Made by a program: the position numbers and the translations under genes. A model generated the notes under the pieces. That model saw only the letters and a program-made list of their open reading frames with translations. It was not told the origin of the DNA and ran no database searches. This document shows, one piece after another, positions 27,665 to 38,062 of a stretch of DNA of 64,000 bases (positions are counted from its first letter, which is position 1; each line of letters opens with the position of its first letter). Source of the DNA: Pseudomonas bijieensis (GTDB lineage Bacteria > Pseudomonadota > Gammaproteobacteria > Pseudomonadales > Pseudomonadaceae); contig NZ_CP048810.1 of NCBI RefSeq assembly GCF_013347965.1, positions 496,001-560,000 on the forward strand. The letters are read 5' to 3'.

Positions 27665-28312
27665 ATGAAAAGGCGAGCCAAATACCCATGCCCGGCCGCG
27701 TTGCTGGTGCTGGGCCTGCTGCTCAGTGGCGTGGCTCACGGCGAAGGCCTGGAAGAGCGGCTGCGGGCACAACTGCGCAGCACCACCGCCCAGTTGCAAG
27801 CCCTGCAAAGCGAACAGGCCCAGGCCAGCGCCGCCCGGCAGGCTGCGGAGAGCCAGGCCAAGGAGGCCCAGGCGCAGATCAAGCAATTGACTGCGCAATT
27901 GAACAAGGCCCAGGCCCTGAACGAACAACTGGCCGGGCAGCAGCAAAACCTGCAAAGCCAGGCCCAGGCCCAGGTGGCTGCCAGCAACGAACAGGTCGGC
28001 AAATTCAAGAAAGCCTATGAAGAACTGCTGGCCCTGGCCCGTGGCAAAGAGACCGAGCGGGCTCGCCTGGAGGGACAATTGAGCGAGCGTGACACACAAG
28101 TGCAGCAATGTTCGGTCAAGAATCAGCAAATGTACGAAGTCGCCAAGACGCTGCTGCATGCCTACGAAACCATTGATGTGACCGACATCATGAAGATCCG
28201 CCAGCCGTTCGCGGCCAAGGCCCGGGTGCGTTTCGAGGAGCTGGCCCAAGGCTTTGGCGATGATCTCTACAAGAACCGTTTCGATGCGCCCCAGGCCTCG
28301 ATCACTCACTGA
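27665..28312 (+). CDS. Periplasmic coiled-coil protein
   Basis: A 215-residue protein with a signal peptide ending VAHGEGLEE and a long Gln/Ala-rich coiled coil (about 28-140, for example AQIKQLTAQLNKAQALNEQL). The last 60 residues are globular (VTDIMKIRQPFAAKARVRFEE). The heptad pattern suggests oligomers or a rod spanning the periplasm, perhaps linking the porin or TpsB to the inner-membrane motor. No known function. It lies 15 bases after the porin gene. Confidence 0.75.
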   Translation: MKRRAKYPCPAALLVLGLLLSGVAHGEGLEERLRAQLRSTTAQLQALQSEQAQASAARQAAESQAKEAQAQIKQLTAQLNKAQALNEQLAGQQQNLQSQAQAQVAASNEQVGKFKKAYEELLALARGKETERARLEGQLSERDTQVQQCSVKNQQMYEVAKTLLHAYETIDVTDIMKIRQPFAAKARVRFEELAQGFGDDLYKNRFDAPQASITH

Positions 28313-28334
28313 ACAGAACAAGGAAGAATCGCGC

Positions 28335-28814
28335 ATGACCTCAATGATTGAATACGTCGGTGCCAAATCCCTGACCGAGTTGTTGCAGGCCGCTGGCTAT
28401 CGGGTCAACGAAACCGAGCAGAACGGCATCGTGCAACTGCTCAGCGCCAGCCAGGGCATCGGCTTTGCCGTGCGCTTGGGCAATCCTGCGCCGACAGCAG
28501 GCGAATACCTGGACTTCACCTTCAGCTGTGCCTTGCGGGTACAGGGCGAGTTGCCGGCTGGATTGGCAGAGCAATGGAACGCCTCGCGCCGCTTTGCCCG
28601 GTTGTCGTTGCAGGGCGGATTCCTGGTGATGGAAATGGACGTGGTGGTGGCGGCAGGTGTGAGTGCCGATCATTTGCGCAGCCATCTGGAGCTGTGGGAT
28701 CGCCTGTTGCAGGAGTTCATTGTCTACCTGCGTGAGTACAGCCAGAACGCGGCGCGCCTGCAGACCCCGGCCGAGCCCACCGAGGCGCCCTTGGAAGAGG
28801 CCGTCGCATCGTGA
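28335..28814 (+). CDS. YbjN-domain protein
   Basis: A 159-residue soluble protein without a signal peptide. Its layout matches YbjN-domain proteins, small alpha/beta proteins related to type III secretion chaperones (SLTELLQAAGYRVNETEQNG, FARLSLQGGFLVMEMDV). In this operon it may be a cytoplasmic chaperone for an exported client. The start at 28335 follows AAGGAAG. Its stop overlaps the next gene's GTG start by four bases. Confidence 0.75.
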   Translation: MTSMIEYVGAKSLTELLQAAGYRVNETEQNGIVQLLSASQGIGFAVRLGNPAPTAGEYLDFTFSCALRVQGELPAGLAEQWNASRRFARLSLQGGFLVMEMDVVVAAGVSADHLRSHLELWDRLLQEFIVYLREYSQNAARLQTPAEPTEAPLEEAVAS

Positions 28815-29755
28815 AAAAGCCGACCTTCGTCATCAGCGCCGCAGCGCTGGGGCTGATCGCCGTGGCACTGGTGCTTGGCCTGCGGCCGGGCAGCGATCCG
28901 GTCGCCGCCGTGCAGACCGCCAGTGTTGTCTCGGTCGACTCGCCGAGTTTGGCCCGATTGGGCAACCAGCAGGTCAGCCCCGATGAACTCAAGGCGTTGC
29001 TGGCCGCACTGGCCCCCGAGGTTCGTCAGCAAATGCGTGGCAATCGGGCCGCGCTGGAAGGCTGGATCCGTGCCCGCCTGGCGGAAAAAGCCGTGTTGGA
29101 GCAAGCCGATGCCCAGGGCTGGCGCCAGCGTCCGGAGGTGGAGCGCCAGACGCGAGCGGCGGCCGAGCAGATTGTGTTTCGCGACTACTTGCAGTCGGTC
29201 AGCCAGGTACCGGCCGGCTATCCCAGTGAAGAAGAGTTGAAGCAGGCTTACGACGCCGGGAAAGCCAACTGGACTGCGCCGGCGTTGTACCGCGTCAGCC
29301 AGATTTTCCTGGCCGCGACCGAGCCGCAAACGGTGGAAGCGGTGCGCCGGCAAGCGTTGGAACTGAGTAAAAAGGCCCAGGCCTCGCCCGCCGAGTTCTC
29401 CACCCTGGCCAGCCGTTTTTCCCAGGATCGCACCAGTGCCGAGCGGGGCGGCGACAGTGGTTTCCAGCCATTGCAGCAACTCGTCCCGCCGGTGCGTGAG
29501 GCCGTGGCGCGCTTGAAGGTCGGTGCGGTGTCCGACCCGGTGCAGAGCGCGGCGGGCTTTCATGTCATCAAACTCACCGAACAACAACCGCCCCGGGGAG
29601 CGACCCTGGACGAAGTCCGCGAACGCCTGACCCAGGCCCTGCGCGCCCAACGCCAGGAGCAGATCGCCAAGGCGTACCTGGACGGCATGCTCGACACGGC
29701 TACGTTGAGCATCGATGGCGCGCAGTTGAGCAAGGTGCTGGAGGAGGGGCTCTGA
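28811..29755 (+). CDS. Parvulin-type peptidylprolyl isomerase, membrane-anchored
   Basis: A 314-residue protein starting at GTG 28811 within the ybjN-like stop. A single N-terminal transmembrane segment ([19 protein letters not shown]) anchors it, followed by a SurA/PrsA-like helical chaperone region (about 55-150) and a rotamase domain (about 155-260, [10 protein letters not shown], then [21 protein letters not shown] and [13 protein letters not shown]). It likely folds or holds an exported client in the periplasm. As last gene of the unit it supports the view that the operon handles a secreted protein. Confidence 0.85.
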   Translation: MKKPTFVISAAALGLIAVALVLGLRPGSDPVAAVQTASVVSVDSPSLARLGNQQVSPDELKALLAALAPEVRQQMRGNRAALEGWIRARLAEKAVLEQADAQGWRQRPEVERQTRAAAEQIVFRDYLQSVSQVPAGYPSEEELKQAYDAGKANWTAPALYRVSQIFLAATEPQTVEAVRRQALELSKKAQASPAEFSTLASRFSQDRTSAERGGDSGFQPLQQLVPPVREAVARLKVGAVSDPVQSAAGFHVIKLTEQQPPRGATLDEVRERLTQALRAQRQEQIAKAYLDGMLDTATLSIDGAQLSKVLEEGL

Positions 29756-29770
29756 CCTCGACGATCTTTG

Positions 29771-29803
29771 GATGTGAACACCTTTGTGAGGTGAACATCT
29801 TTT
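29771..29803 (+). terminator. Weak hairpin after the isomerase gene
   Basis: GATGTGAACACC and GGTGAACATC pair imperfectly (GATG/CATC and CACC/GGTG) and are followed by TTTT. It may end the nine-kilobase operon. Confidence 0.35.
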
Positions 29804-29924
29804 GTGGCGAGGGGATTTATCTGTGGGAGCAAAGCTTGCTCGCGATGCAAACGCCTCGGTTCCAGGGAGACCGCGTCATCTTCATCGCGGGCAAGCCTTG
29901 CTCCCACAGATACCCCCTCGCCAC
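29804..29924. repeat. Nested repeat: family A pair inserted in a family B element
   Basis: The outer arms GTGGCGAGGGGATTTATC and CCCCCTCGCCAC belong to family B. Their centre is replaced by a full family A pair (TGTGGGAGCAAAGCTTGCTCGCGATGC ... ATCGCGGGCAAGCCTTGCTCCCACA). Confidence 0.8.
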
Positions 29925-29993
29925 AGGGAGCCGCGCTGTATCTGGAACGTCGCGCAGCTCCACCGTATTCGTACAACCGACAGGGAGTCACCC

Positions 29994-30974
29994 ATGACCT
30001 TCATCGAGCCCGCAGGACGCCAGGCTGTCACCGCATACCGCACACCGTTGCATGCCCCCGACCCCTGGTTGGCAATGGCCAGTGGTATCGAGCCGCAGGT
30101 GGCGCAGTGTTTCCTGGTCAGTGCCCGTTGCGGCTGCTTCATGCAAGCGGCCCGCAGTCTCAACGTCAAGGCGACCTGGCTGCGCAAGCAGTTGGCGCAG
30201 TTGGAGACGCGCTTGCAGCGCTCGTTGTTCAGCTTCCAGGGTAGCGCCTTGACCCTCAGCCGCGAAGGCCGGCAGTTGCAGGCGCGCTTGATCGCCCTGG
30301 CTCACGAAAGCGCGCCGCCACTGAACGATCAGCCCTTGATTCGCCTGGCCGTGGCCGAGTCGATTCTGCATGACATCCTGGGGCGCGACTTGATTTCGTT
30401 GCTGCGGCGCAACGCCAGCGTGCGATTGCAGATCATCACCCTGGACAGTGAACTGGCGTTGCAAGCCGTCAGCGCCGATCTGGTGCTCTGGTTGAGCGAT
30501 ACCCATGGGGCGGCGCCAGGGCCGAGCTTCGCCACGTTGCCAGCGGATCGACTGGCGCGGCTGGACTATGTGCCACACATCGCCAAGCGCTACTCACGAG
30601 CGGCCACGCGCCCGGATTGCCTGGACGACCTGAATGATTACATGCTGGTGCAATGGCAGGCGGACCGACACGTGGACTGCTTCGCCCCGTGGAACGCCTT
30701 GATAGAACAACGCCGTGCCGGTGTGGTGCAGGTGCAATCCTACGAACTGATGCTGGAAATGATTCGCTGCAGCGCCTGCATCGGTCTCTTGCCGCAGTAC
30801 ATGAGCCGCTTCGATCGAGGCCTGGTGGCGTTGCCGGAAATATTCGGCCTGTCGATGCAGCGGCACTTGTGGATGGCCGTCAATACTCAGACCGAAGACT
30901 CGCCGGAGGTGCAGATGCTGCGTGAATTGATCCAGCACACGCTGGATGAGCGTCGGGATTGGTTCCAGGCATAA
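29994..30974 (+). CDS. LysR-family transcriptional regulator
   Basis: A 326-residue regulator. The start at 29994 follows CAGGGAG. A helix-turn-helix lies near residues 35-75 ([32 protein letters not shown]), with a [13 protein letters not shown] segment as in LysR proteins, followed by an effector domain ([14 protein letters not shown] to the end). The first helix is less canonical than usual LysR proteins, so it is a divergent member. It follows the TpsB/ExbB operon in the same direction, where a similar regulator occurs in P. aeruginosa (PA0701, from memory), and may control it. Confidence 0.78.
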   Translation: MTFIEPAGRQAVTAYRTPLHAPDPWLAMASGIEPQVAQCFLVSARCGCFMQAARSLNVKATWLRKQLAQLETRLQRSLFSFQGSALTLSREGRQLQARLIALAHESAPPLNDQPLIRLAVAESILHDILGRDLISLLRRNASVRLQIITLDSELALQAVSADLVLWLSDTHGAAPGPSFATLPADRLARLDYVPHIAKRYSRAATRPDCLDDLNDYMLVQWQADRHVDCFAPWNALIEQRRAGVVQVQSYELMLEMIRCSACIGLLPQYMSRFDRGLVALPEIFGLSMQRHLWMAVNTQTEDSPEVQMLRELIQHTLDERRDWFQA

Positions 30975-31107
30975 CCGAAACTGAGTGTAGCCCCCTGTGG
31001 GAGCTTGCCTCGCAACCACCCCAGGGCTTTTGTTGGGGGCAGGTTTCCCCACAGCTTGACGCGGCTTATAGTGCTCGGCCTTGTCGCGCCTCCAGGAAGG
31101 AGCCCCC

Positions 31108-31273
31108 ATGTCCGAGTCTTCGATCACCCTCGAACGCTTCACCGAAGCCCACATCGCCGGAGTCACCGCGCTCTACAACGACCCGGCGGTGATGCGCCAG
31201 GTGCTGCAGATGCGACTATGCCGTGCGTGACGGGCGCTGGGTGGACACCCTGGCCATGGCGCGGCTGCGTTGA
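31108..31273 (+). pseudogene. GNAT acetyltransferase remnant with internal deletion
   Basis: A good ribosome site (AAGGAG) and start lead into a normal GNAT N terminus (ITLERFTEAHIAGVTALYND, ending RQVLQM). At about 31210 the sequence jumps to what is recognisably the C terminus of YhhY-like acetyltransferases in another frame (DYAVRDGRWVDTLAMARLR, stop 31271-31273). About 110 central codons, including the acetyl-CoA site, are missing. The product cannot be active. Confidence 0.75.
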
Positions 31274-31370
31274 GGGATTGGCTACTCGGGCAAACGGGCT
31301 TTTGCGTACGCCGGCCTCTTGAACCTGTCATCATCCAGCTCCGCAGCATGCCTTAATAGAGGAACAGCCC

Positions 31371-31865
31371 ATGGACGATATACGGCAATTGGGCGAGATG
31401 CTTCGTCACTACGCAGACAGCGAAGCGCACAAAAAACAACAGCACCAGGCCCAGTCATTGGTGTGGTCAGAACAGATCAAGGCTTTGTACGAACAAATCG
31501 GGCAATGGTTGGCGCCAGTCCTGGCACCCGACCTGTTGACGTTGAATCGTGAGAGCTATGTGGCTCACGGGCCGAGCGTTCCGGTAGAGACGTCCGGTTT
31601 CAAGACTGAAAAACTGACCTTGACCATTACCGGTAAACCGGTGGAGTTCGTGCCGGATGTGATGGGCGTGGGTGGGCTGGTTTCCTTGTCGATCATGGGG
31701 CTGGCCTCGACCCGCCATGGGAGCATTTCCTTGGTTTGCCAGCCACCATCGGTGCAATGGCAATGGCGGCGGACCAATGGATTGAAAGACCCCGACACGT
31801 TCGCTTTCGACGCAGACTTTCTCGCACAACAATTACAAAGCCTGATACCGCGCGATCGAGGCTGA
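31371..31865 (+). CDS. Hypothetical protein
   Basis: A 164-residue protein preceded by AGAGGAACAGCCC. The N-terminal third is Gln/His-rich and helical (HYADSEAHKKQQHQAQSL), the rest is mixed beta (LTLTITGKPVEFVPD, ISLVCQPPSVQWQW). There is no signal peptide, membrane segment or recognised family. The compact length and good ribosome site support a real gene. Confidence 0.7.
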   Translation: MDDIRQLGEMLRHYADSEAHKKQQHQAQSLVWSEQIKALYEQIGQWLAPVLAPDLLTLNRESYVAHGPSVPVETSGFKTEKLTLTITGKPVEFVPDVMGVGGLVSLSIMGLASTRHGSISLVCQPPSVQWQWRRTNGLKDPDTFAFDADFLAQQLQSLIPRDRG

Positions 31866-31982
31866 CGGTGTGTGGCGAGGAACCTCATCGTCATCGACCT
31901 TCTTCCAGGGCAGGCAAAAAATGGCTCATTGGCTATACCTGTAGTTCCGGCCCCGCCTCGTGTGGCTTACAGGAGTGACAGC

Positions 31983-32654
31983 ATGAAGTTTTCGTCGATG
32001 ATCGGCACTGTTTGCATTGCCTCGCTCGCTTTGGCGGGTTGCTCTAGCAAAGTTACCCAGCCGGATGAGTATTCCGGGTTCCTGGGCGATTACAGCCGGC
32101 TCAAGGAAGAAAAGTCGCCGTCGGGGGCCGAGGTCATGCGTTGGGTCGATCCGAAGATTGATCCGGGCAAGTACACCCACCTCTATATCGAGCCGACGCA
32201 GCTTTATCCCAAGCCGCAGCCGACCGTGAAGATCCCCGCGGCCACGCTGTACGGCATCACCGCCTATTACGATCAGGCCCTGAAGCGCGAAGCGGGGAAA
32301 TCCTTGCCCCTGGCGACCAGTCCAGGGCCGGGTGTATTGGTGATGCGGGCGGCCATCACGGCTGTCGGCAGCAAGACCGAAGGCTTGAAACCTTATGAGG
32401 TGATCCCGATTGCGCTGGTGGCGGCCGCTGTCAGCACTGCCAGTGGCATTCGCGACCAGGAAACCACTCTGGGTACCGAAGCGGTTTTTATCGACGGTGG
32501 CAACAACGCGGTGGTCGCCCAGGTGGTGCGCAAAGGGACGGGCAAACCGTTGTCCAACGAGTCCCAGGTCATGAAGCCCGAGGACGTCAAAGGGGTCATC
32601 GATGGCTGGGCGTCGGATTTGCATCAGTCGTTCCTGAAGCTCAAGGCTAAATAG
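31983..32654 (+). CDS. DUF3313-type lipoprotein
   Basis: A 223-residue lipoprotein with lipobox LALAGC (lipidated cysteine C20). The body matches DUF3313 proteins (EYSGFLGDYSRLKE, YTHLYIEPTQLYPKPQP). AGGAG lies eight bases before the ATG at 31983. It is probably anchored in the outer membrane since no aspartate follows the cysteine (SSK). Function unknown. Confidence 0.85.
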   Translation: MKFSSMIGTVCIASLALAGCSSKVTQPDEYSGFLGDYSRLKEEKSPSGAEVMRWVDPKIDPGKYTHLYIEPTQLYPKPQPTVKIPAATLYGITAYYDQALKREAGKSLPLATSPGPGVLVMRAAITAVGSKTEGLKPYEVIPIALVAAAVSTASGIRDQETTLGTEAVFIDGGNNAVVAQVVRKGTGKPLSNESQVMKPEDVKGVIDGWASDLHQSFLKLKAK

Positions 32655-32779
32655 CCACGGATGTCTGCAGTGGGCGCTGGTGACGTCATGTCTTTTTATG
32701 TCCGGGCATAGGTCGCAGCTCCATTTCATGGTTAACTCCGGCCTTCACCTTTTTCAAACCTGTCAGAAGGAATCCGTTC

Positions 32780-33280
32780 ATGGCTACAGTCACCCTCAAA
32801 GGCAACCCAGTCCAAGTCAACGGCCAATTGCCACAAGCCGGTTCCAAGGCACCAGCCTTTTCCCTGGTGGCCGGCAATCTGTCCGACGTTTCCCTGGCGA
32901 GCTTTGCCGGCAAGCGCAAAGTGCTGAACATTTTCCCTAGCGTCGACACCCCGACCTGCGCCACCTCCGTGCGCAAGTTCAACGCCCAGGCCAATGAGCT
33001 GAACAACACCGTGGTGCTGTGCATCTCTGCCGACCTGCCGTTCGCCCAGGCACGTTTCTGCGGCGCCGAAGGCCTGGAAAACGTCCAGAACCTGTCGACG
33101 CTGCGCGGTGCCGAATTCATCCGCAACTACGGCGTGGAAATTGCCGATGGCCCGCTCAAAGGCCTGACCGCCCGTGCCGTGGTGGTGCTGGACGAAAATG
33201 ACACCGTGCTGCACAGCGAACTGGTCAAGGAAATCGCTGAAGAGCCGAACTATGACGCGGCCCTGGCTGTTCTGAAATAA
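32780..33280 (+). CDS. tpx: Thiol peroxidase Tpx
   Basis: A 166-residue atypical two-cysteine peroxiredoxin. The peroxidatic cysteine is C60 in [11 protein letters not shown] and the resolving cysteine is C94 in ARFCGAEG. The length and both positions match the Tpx family exactly. It reduces hydrogen peroxide and alkyl hydroperoxides using thioredoxin. A strong terminator follows, so it is transcribed alone. Confidence 0.96.
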   Translation: MATVTLKGNPVQVNGQLPQAGSKAPAFSLVAGNLSDVSLASFAGKRKVLNIFPSVDTPTCATSVRKFNAQANELNNTVVLCISADLPFAQARFCGAEGLENVQNLSTLRGAEFIRNYGVEIADGPLKGLTARAVVVLDENDTVLHSELVKEIAEEPNYDAALAVLK

Positions 33281-33313
33281 GCGGAATGAAATAAGGTCTT
33301 TATTACAATTGTT

Positions 33314-33346
33314 AACGGCCTGGCCCTGTCCAGGCCGTTTTCTTTT
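33314..33346 (+). terminator. Rho-independent terminator after tpx
   Basis: AACGGCCTGG and CCAGGCCGTT form a ten-pair stem followed by TTCTTTT. Confidence 0.9.
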
Positions 33347-33471
33347 GTGCTTCAAGCTCTTAGCCGACGATTCATCAGGTAAGCCCAACGTAAATTGCCG
33401 GTAAAGGCGCTTTGCTAAACACCCGCCAGTGCTTATCGTTCAGCCTCCTGTAAAAGAAGTCCACGCGCCCA

Positions 33472-34788
33472 ATGGTTGATCACTCCATGCAATCCTCTGT
33501 ATCCCGCAATTCCCGTCGCTGGCTGTTCGGCCTGTTCATCGTATTGGTCGTCGCGGCGCTGGCCTGGAAGTTCTGGCCCGGTGGCCCGGCCCAGAAACCA
33601 GGAGCAGGGGAGAAGGCCGCGGCGGGGCACGTGGGGCGCTCCGGTGGCATGCGGCCAGGGTTCGGTGGCGCGACGGGGCCGATCCCGGTTCGGGTGGCGC
33701 CGGTGGTGAGCGGGGATTTCCCGCTGTACTTCAAGGCGCTGGGCACGGTCACGGCCCTCAATACCATCAACGTGCGCAGCCGCGTGGGTGGCGAACTGGT
33801 CAAGATCGCCTTTGAAGAGGGACAAATGGTCAAGGCCGGGGACTTGCTGGCCGAGATCGACCCACGTCCGTACCAGAACGCCTTGCTCCAGGCCGAAGGC
33901 ACGCTGTTGCAGAACCAGGCCCAGTTGAAAAATGCCCAGGTAGACCTTGAGCGGTATCGCGGCCTGTACGCCGAAGACAGTATTGCCAAGCAGACCCTCG
34001 ACACCGCCGCGGCGCTGGTAGGCCAGTACCAGGGCACGGTCAAGACCAACCAGGCGGCGGTCAACGACGCCAAGCTAAACCTGGAATTCACCAGGATCCG
34101 CGCGCCGATCACCGGTCGCGTAGGCTTGCGGCAACTGGACATCGGCAACCTGGTGGCGGCCAACGACACCACGGCCCTGGCGGTCATCACCCAGACCCAA
34201 CCCATCAGCGTCGTGTTCACCTTGCCGGAGAACAATCTCGACACGGTGCTCGCCCGTTACCGCAGCGGGGCGAAACTGCCCGTCGAAGCCTGGGACCGCG
34301 GCGACGTGAAGCTCCAGGCCAGCGGCGTGCTGCAAAGCCTGGACAACCAGATCGATGTCACCACCGGTACCTTGAAGTTCAAGGCTCGCTACGAGAACCG
34401 CGACCAGTCGCTGTTCCCCAACCAATTCGTCAATGTGCGCCTGCTGGCCGATACCCTCAAAGGCGTGACCCTGGCGCCGACGGCGGCCATCCAGTTCGGT
34501 ACCAATGGCACCTTCGTCTATGCCTTGGAGGGCGACAAGAAGGTCACCATCAAGAAATTGAAGATTGGCGCCAGCGACGGTGCGAACACCGTGGTCACCG
34601 AAGGCCTGGCCGCCGGCGACCGGGTGGTGCTCGAAGGCACCGATCGCTTGAAGGAAGGCAGTGAAGTGGAAGTGGTCAGTGACAGCCAGGAAGTGCCCAC
34701 CACGCCGACCGAGCACCTGCAGGGCAAGTCCGCAGCGGCACCCACTGAGCCGGCCACGGCCGACAAGGCGAAAAAGGGCGGCGCATGA
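33472..34788 (+). CDS. muxA: RND efflux periplasmic adaptor (MuxA/MdtA)
   Basis: A 438-residue membrane fusion protein. An N-terminal helix ([18 protein letters not shown]) anchors it; then come the lipoyl/barrel-sandwich halves ([24 protein letters not shown] and [13 protein letters not shown]), a helical hairpin between them and a beta-barrel domain. MVDHS at 33472 is the frame start; MQSSVSRN at 33487 is an alternative and neither has a strong ribosome site. It bridges the two inner-membrane pumps and OpmB. It overlaps muxB by four bases. Confidence 0.93.
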   Translation: MVDHSMQSSVSRNSRRWLFGLFIVLVVAALAWKFWPGGPAQKPGAGEKAAAGHVGRSGGMRPGFGGATGPIPVRVAPVVSGDFPLYFKALGTVTALNTINVRSRVGGELVKIAFEEGQMVKAGDLLAEIDPRPYQNALLQAEGTLLQNQAQLKNAQVDLERYRGLYAEDSIAKQTLDTAAALVGQYQGTVKTNQAAVNDAKLNLEFTRIRAPITGRVGLRQLDIGNLVAANDTTALAVITQTQPISVVFTLPENNLDTVLARYRSGAKLPVEAWDRGDVKLQASGVLQSLDNQIDVTTGTLKFKARYENRDQSLFPNQFVNVRLLADTLKGVTLAPTAAIQFGTNGTFVYALEGDKKVTIKKLKIGASDGANTVVTEGLAAGDRVVLEGTDRLKEGSEVEVVSDSQEVPTTPTEHLQGKSAAAPTEPATADKAKKGGA

Positions 34789-37700
34789 ATCTCTCGCGGC
34801 TGTTCATCCTTCGCCCGGTCGCCACCACCCTGAGCATGCTGGCGATCATCCTGGCCGGCCTGATCGCCTATCGGCTGCTACCGGTGTCGGCATTGCCCCA
34901 GGTCGATTATCCGACCATCCGTGTGATGACCTTGTACCCGGGCGCCAGTCCCGATGTGATGACCAGCGCGGTCACCGCGCCCCTGGAACGGCAGTTCGGG
35001 CAGATGCCGGGCCTGACGCAAATGGCCTCCACCAGTTCCGGTGGCGCGTCGGTGATTACCCTGCGCTTCAACCTCGACATCAACATGGACGTCGCCGAGC
35101 AGCAGGTGCAGGCTGCGATCAACGCCGCCACCAACCTGCTGCCCAAGGACCTGCCGGCACCGCCGGTGTACAACAAGGTCAACCCGGCCGATACCCCGGT
35201 GCTGACCCTGGCGATCACCTCCAAGACCATGCTGCTGCCCAAGCTCAATGACTTGGTGGACACCCGCATGGCGCAGAAAATCGCCCAGATCAGTGGGGTC
35301 GGCATGGTCACCATCGCCGGTGGCCAGCGCCAGGCCGTGCGAATCAAGGTCAATCCCGAGGCCCTGGCGGCCAACGGCCTGAACCTGGCGGATGTGCGCA
35401 CGCTGATCGGTGCTTCCAACGTCAACCAGCCCAAGGGCAACTTCGACGGCCCGACCCGGGTCTCGATGCTCGACGCCAACGACCAGTTGACCTCGCCCAA
35501 GGACTACGCCGAACTGATCCTGGCCTACGCCAACGGCGCGCCGTTGCGGCTCAAGGATGTGGCACAGATCGTCGACGGCGCCGAAAACGAACGACTCGCC
35601 GCCTGGGCCAATGAAAACCAGGCCGTGCTGCTGAACATCCAGCGCCAGCCGGGGGCCAATGTCATCGAGGTCGTGGACCGGATCAAGGCCCTGCTGCCGA
35701 GCATCACCGACAACCTGCCGGCCGGCCTGGATGTCACCGTGCTGACCGACCGCACCCAGACCATCCGCGCTTCGGTCACCGACGTGCAGCATGAGTTGCT
35801 GATCGCCATCGCCCTGGTGGTCATGGTGACGTTCCTGTTCCTGCGCCGGGTCAGTGCCACGATCATTCCGTCGGTGGCTGTGCCGCTGTCGCTGATCGGC
35901 ACCTTTGGCGTGATGTACCTGGCCGGTTTTTCCATCAACAACCTGACCCTGATGGCCCTGACCATCGCCACCGGTTTCGTGGTGGACGATGCCATCGTGA
36001 TGCTGGAGAACATCGCCCGCTTCATCGAAGAGGGCGACAGCCCGTTGCAGGCCGCGCTCAAGGGCGCGAAGCAGATCGGTTTCACGCTGATTTCCCTGAC
36101 CCTGTCGCTGATCGCCGTGCTGATCCCGCTGTTGTTCATGGCCGATGTGGTGGGGCGCTTGTTCCGCGAGTTTGCCATCACGCTGGCGGTGGCGATCCTG
36201 ATTTCCCTGGTGGTGTCCCTGACCCTGACGCCGATGATGTGCGCCCGCTTGCTCAAGCGCGAGCCCAAGGCAGAAGAGCAGGGCCGTTTCTATCGCGCCA
36301 GCGGTGCCTGGATCGACTGGCTGATTGCCGCCTACGGCCGCAAGTTGCAGTGGGTGCTCAGGCATCAGCCACTGACCCTGCTGGTGGCGGTGGCTAGCCT
36401 GGTGCTGACGGTGGTGCTGTACCTGGCCGTGCCCAAGGGCTTCTTTCCGGTGCAGGACACCGGCGTGATCCAGGGCATTTCCGAGGCGCCGCAATCGATA
36501 TCCTTTGCCGCCATGAGCGAGCGCCAGCAGCAACTGGCGAAAGTGATCCTCGCCGACCCGGCGGTGGAGAGCCTGTCGTCCTATATCGGTGTGGACGGCG
36601 ACAATGCCACGCTCAACAGCGGCCGCCTGCTGATCAACCTCAAGCCCCACAGTGAACGGGACGACAGCGCCAGCGAGATCATTGCCCGCTTGCAACCGCA
36701 ATTGGATCGCCTGGTGGGCATCCGCCTGTTCATGCAACCGGTCCAGGACCTGACCATCGAGGATCGGGTCAGTCGTACCCAGTACCAGTTCAGCCTGTCA
36801 TCGCCGGACGCCGAATTGCTCAGCCTCTGGAGCGGTCGGCTGGTCGAGGCCCTGGCCCGGCAGCCGGAACTGACCGATGTGGCCAGCGACCTGCAGGACA
36901 AGGGCTTGCAGGTTTACCTGGTGATCGACCGCGACGCGGCTTCACGCCTGGGCGTCTCGGTGTCGAACATCACCGATGCGTTGTATGACGCCTTCGGCCA
37001 GCGGCAGATTTCCACCATCTACACCCAGGCCAGCCAGTACCGAGTGGTGCTGCAAGCCCAGGCCGGAGAGCGGATCGGACCGCAGGCGCTGGACCAGATT
37101 CACGTCAAGACCACCGATGGCGGGCAGGTGCGGTTGTCGAGCCTGGCCCGGGTCGAAGAACGCCAGGCGCAACTGGCGATTGCCCACATTGGCCAGTTTC
37201 CGGCAGTGATGATGTCGTTCAACCTCGCGCCGGGCGTGGCCCTGGGGCACGCGGTGGATTTGATCGAGAAGGTCCAGCACGACATCGGCATGCCGTTGGG
37301 CGTGCAGACCGAGTTCCAGGGCGCGGCCCAGGCGTTCCAGGCGTCGTTGTCGAGTACCCTGCTGCTGATCCTGGCGGCGGTGGTGACCATGTACATCGTC
37401 CTGGGCGTGCTGTACGAAAGCTACATCCACCCGATCACCATTCTTTCCACGCTGCCCTCGGCGGCCATTGGCGCCTTGCTGGCGTTGATCCTCAGTGGCA
37501 ATGACCTGGGCATGATCGCGATCATCGGCATCATCCTGTTGATCGGCATCGTCAAGAAGAACGCGATCATGATGATCGACTTCGCCCTCGACGCCGAGCG
37601 TAACCAGGGCATGGACCCGCAGACGGCGATCTACCAGGCGGCGTTGCTGCGCTTCCGTCCGATCCTGATGACCACTCTGGCGGCCCTGTTCGGTGCGATA

Positions 37701-37880
37701 CCGCTGATGTTCGCCACCGGTTCCGGTGCCGAACTGCGCCAGCCCCTGGGTTTGGTGATGGTGGGTGGGTTGTTGGTGAGCCAGGTATTGACGTTGTTCA
37801 CCACGCCGGTGATCTACCTGTACTTCGATCGGCTGGGGCGCCGTTTCGCCAGACCGGATGGGAAAGAGGTGCGGGTATGA
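34785..37880 (+). CDS. muxB: RND multidrug efflux pump subunit MuxB
   Basis: A 1031-residue inner-membrane pump with twelve predicted transmembrane helices and two large periplasmic loops. RND motifs are seen: TM4 [14 protein letters not shown] with the two aspartates of the proton relay, and the repeated [11 protein letters not shown] in the second half. MuxB and MuxC are thought to form a heteromeric trimer, a feature of the MdtABC/MuxABC branch. Known Mux substrates in P. aeruginosa include novobiocin, macrolides and tetracycline; the natural ones are not known. Confidence 0.95.
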   Translation: MNLSRLFILRPVATTLSMLAIILAGLIAYRLLPVSALPQVDYPTIRVMTLYPGASPDVMTSAVTAPLERQFGQMPGLTQMASTSSGGASVITLRFNLDINMDVAEQQVQAAINAATNLLPKDLPAPPVYNKVNPADTPVLTLAITSKTMLLPKLNDLVDTRMAQKIAQISGVGMVTIAGGQRQAVRIKVNPEALAANGLNLADVRTLIGASNVNQPKGNFDGPTRVSMLDANDQLTSPKDYAELILAYANGAPLRLKDVAQIVDGAENERLAAWANENQAVLLNIQRQPGANVIEVVDRIKALLPSITDNLPAGLDVTVLTDRTQTIRASVTDVQHELLIAIALVVMVTFLFLRRVSATIIPSVAVPLSLIGTFGVMYLAGFSINNLTLMALTIATGFVVDDAIVMLENIARFIEEGDSPLQAALKGAKQIGFTLISLTLSLIAVLIPLLFMADVVGRLFREFAITLAVAILISLVVSLTLTPMMCARLLKREPKAEEQGRFYRASGAWIDWLIAAYGRKLQWVLRHQPLTLLVAVASLVLTVVLYLAVPKGFFPVQDTGVIQGISEAPQSISFAAMSERQQQLAKVILADPAVESLSSYIGVDGDNATLNSGRLLINLKPHSERDDSASEIIARLQPQLDRLVGIRLFMQPVQDLTIEDRVSRTQYQFSLSSPDAELLSLWSGRLVEALARQPELTDVASDLQDKGLQVYLVIDRDAASRLGVSVSNITDALYDAFGQRQISTIYTQASQYRVVLQAQAGERIGPQALDQIHVKTTDGGQVRLSSLARVEERQAQLAIAHIGQFPAVMMSFNLAPGVALGHAVDLIEKVQHDIGMPLGVQTEFQGAAQAFQASLSSTLLLILAAVVTMYIVLGVLYESYIHPITILSTLPSAAIGALLALILSGNDLGMIAIIGIILLIGIVKKNAIMMIDFALDAERNQGMDPQTAIYQAALLRFRPILMTTLAALFGAIPLMFATGSGAELRQPLGLVMVGGLLVSQVLTLFTTPVIYLYFDRLGRRFARPDGKEVRV

Positions 37881-37917
37881 CGGCGGCGCCCGGCATCCCG
37901 GAGCTTGAGCGCTTTTT

Positions 37918-38009
37918 GTGGCGAGGGGGGATTTATCCCCGTTGGGCTGCGTAGCAGCCCCTTTGGTGAGTGCTGCGCACTCAAGCGGGGATAAATCCCC
38001 CCTCGCCAC
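37918..38009. repeat. Palindromic repeat pair, family B, inside the mux operon
   Basis: GTGGCGAGGGGGGATTTATCCCC and inverted GGGGATAAATCCCCCCTCGCCAC lie between muxB and muxC, the only large gap in the operon. Confidence 0.9.
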
Positions 38010-38062
38010 AACAGCCTAGCCGTCTCTTGTATCCAGCGGCTTGAAGCCAGGAGCGGTGGCCG

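Noticed and set aside
30997..31052. A further repeat copy
   Set aside because: Only a partial, worn CTGTGGGAGCTTGCCTCGC-type match; too degenerate to list as an element.
34878..36737. A 619-codon frame antisense to muxB
   Set aside because: Gln/His/Gly-rich antisense artefact of a clear RND pump gene.
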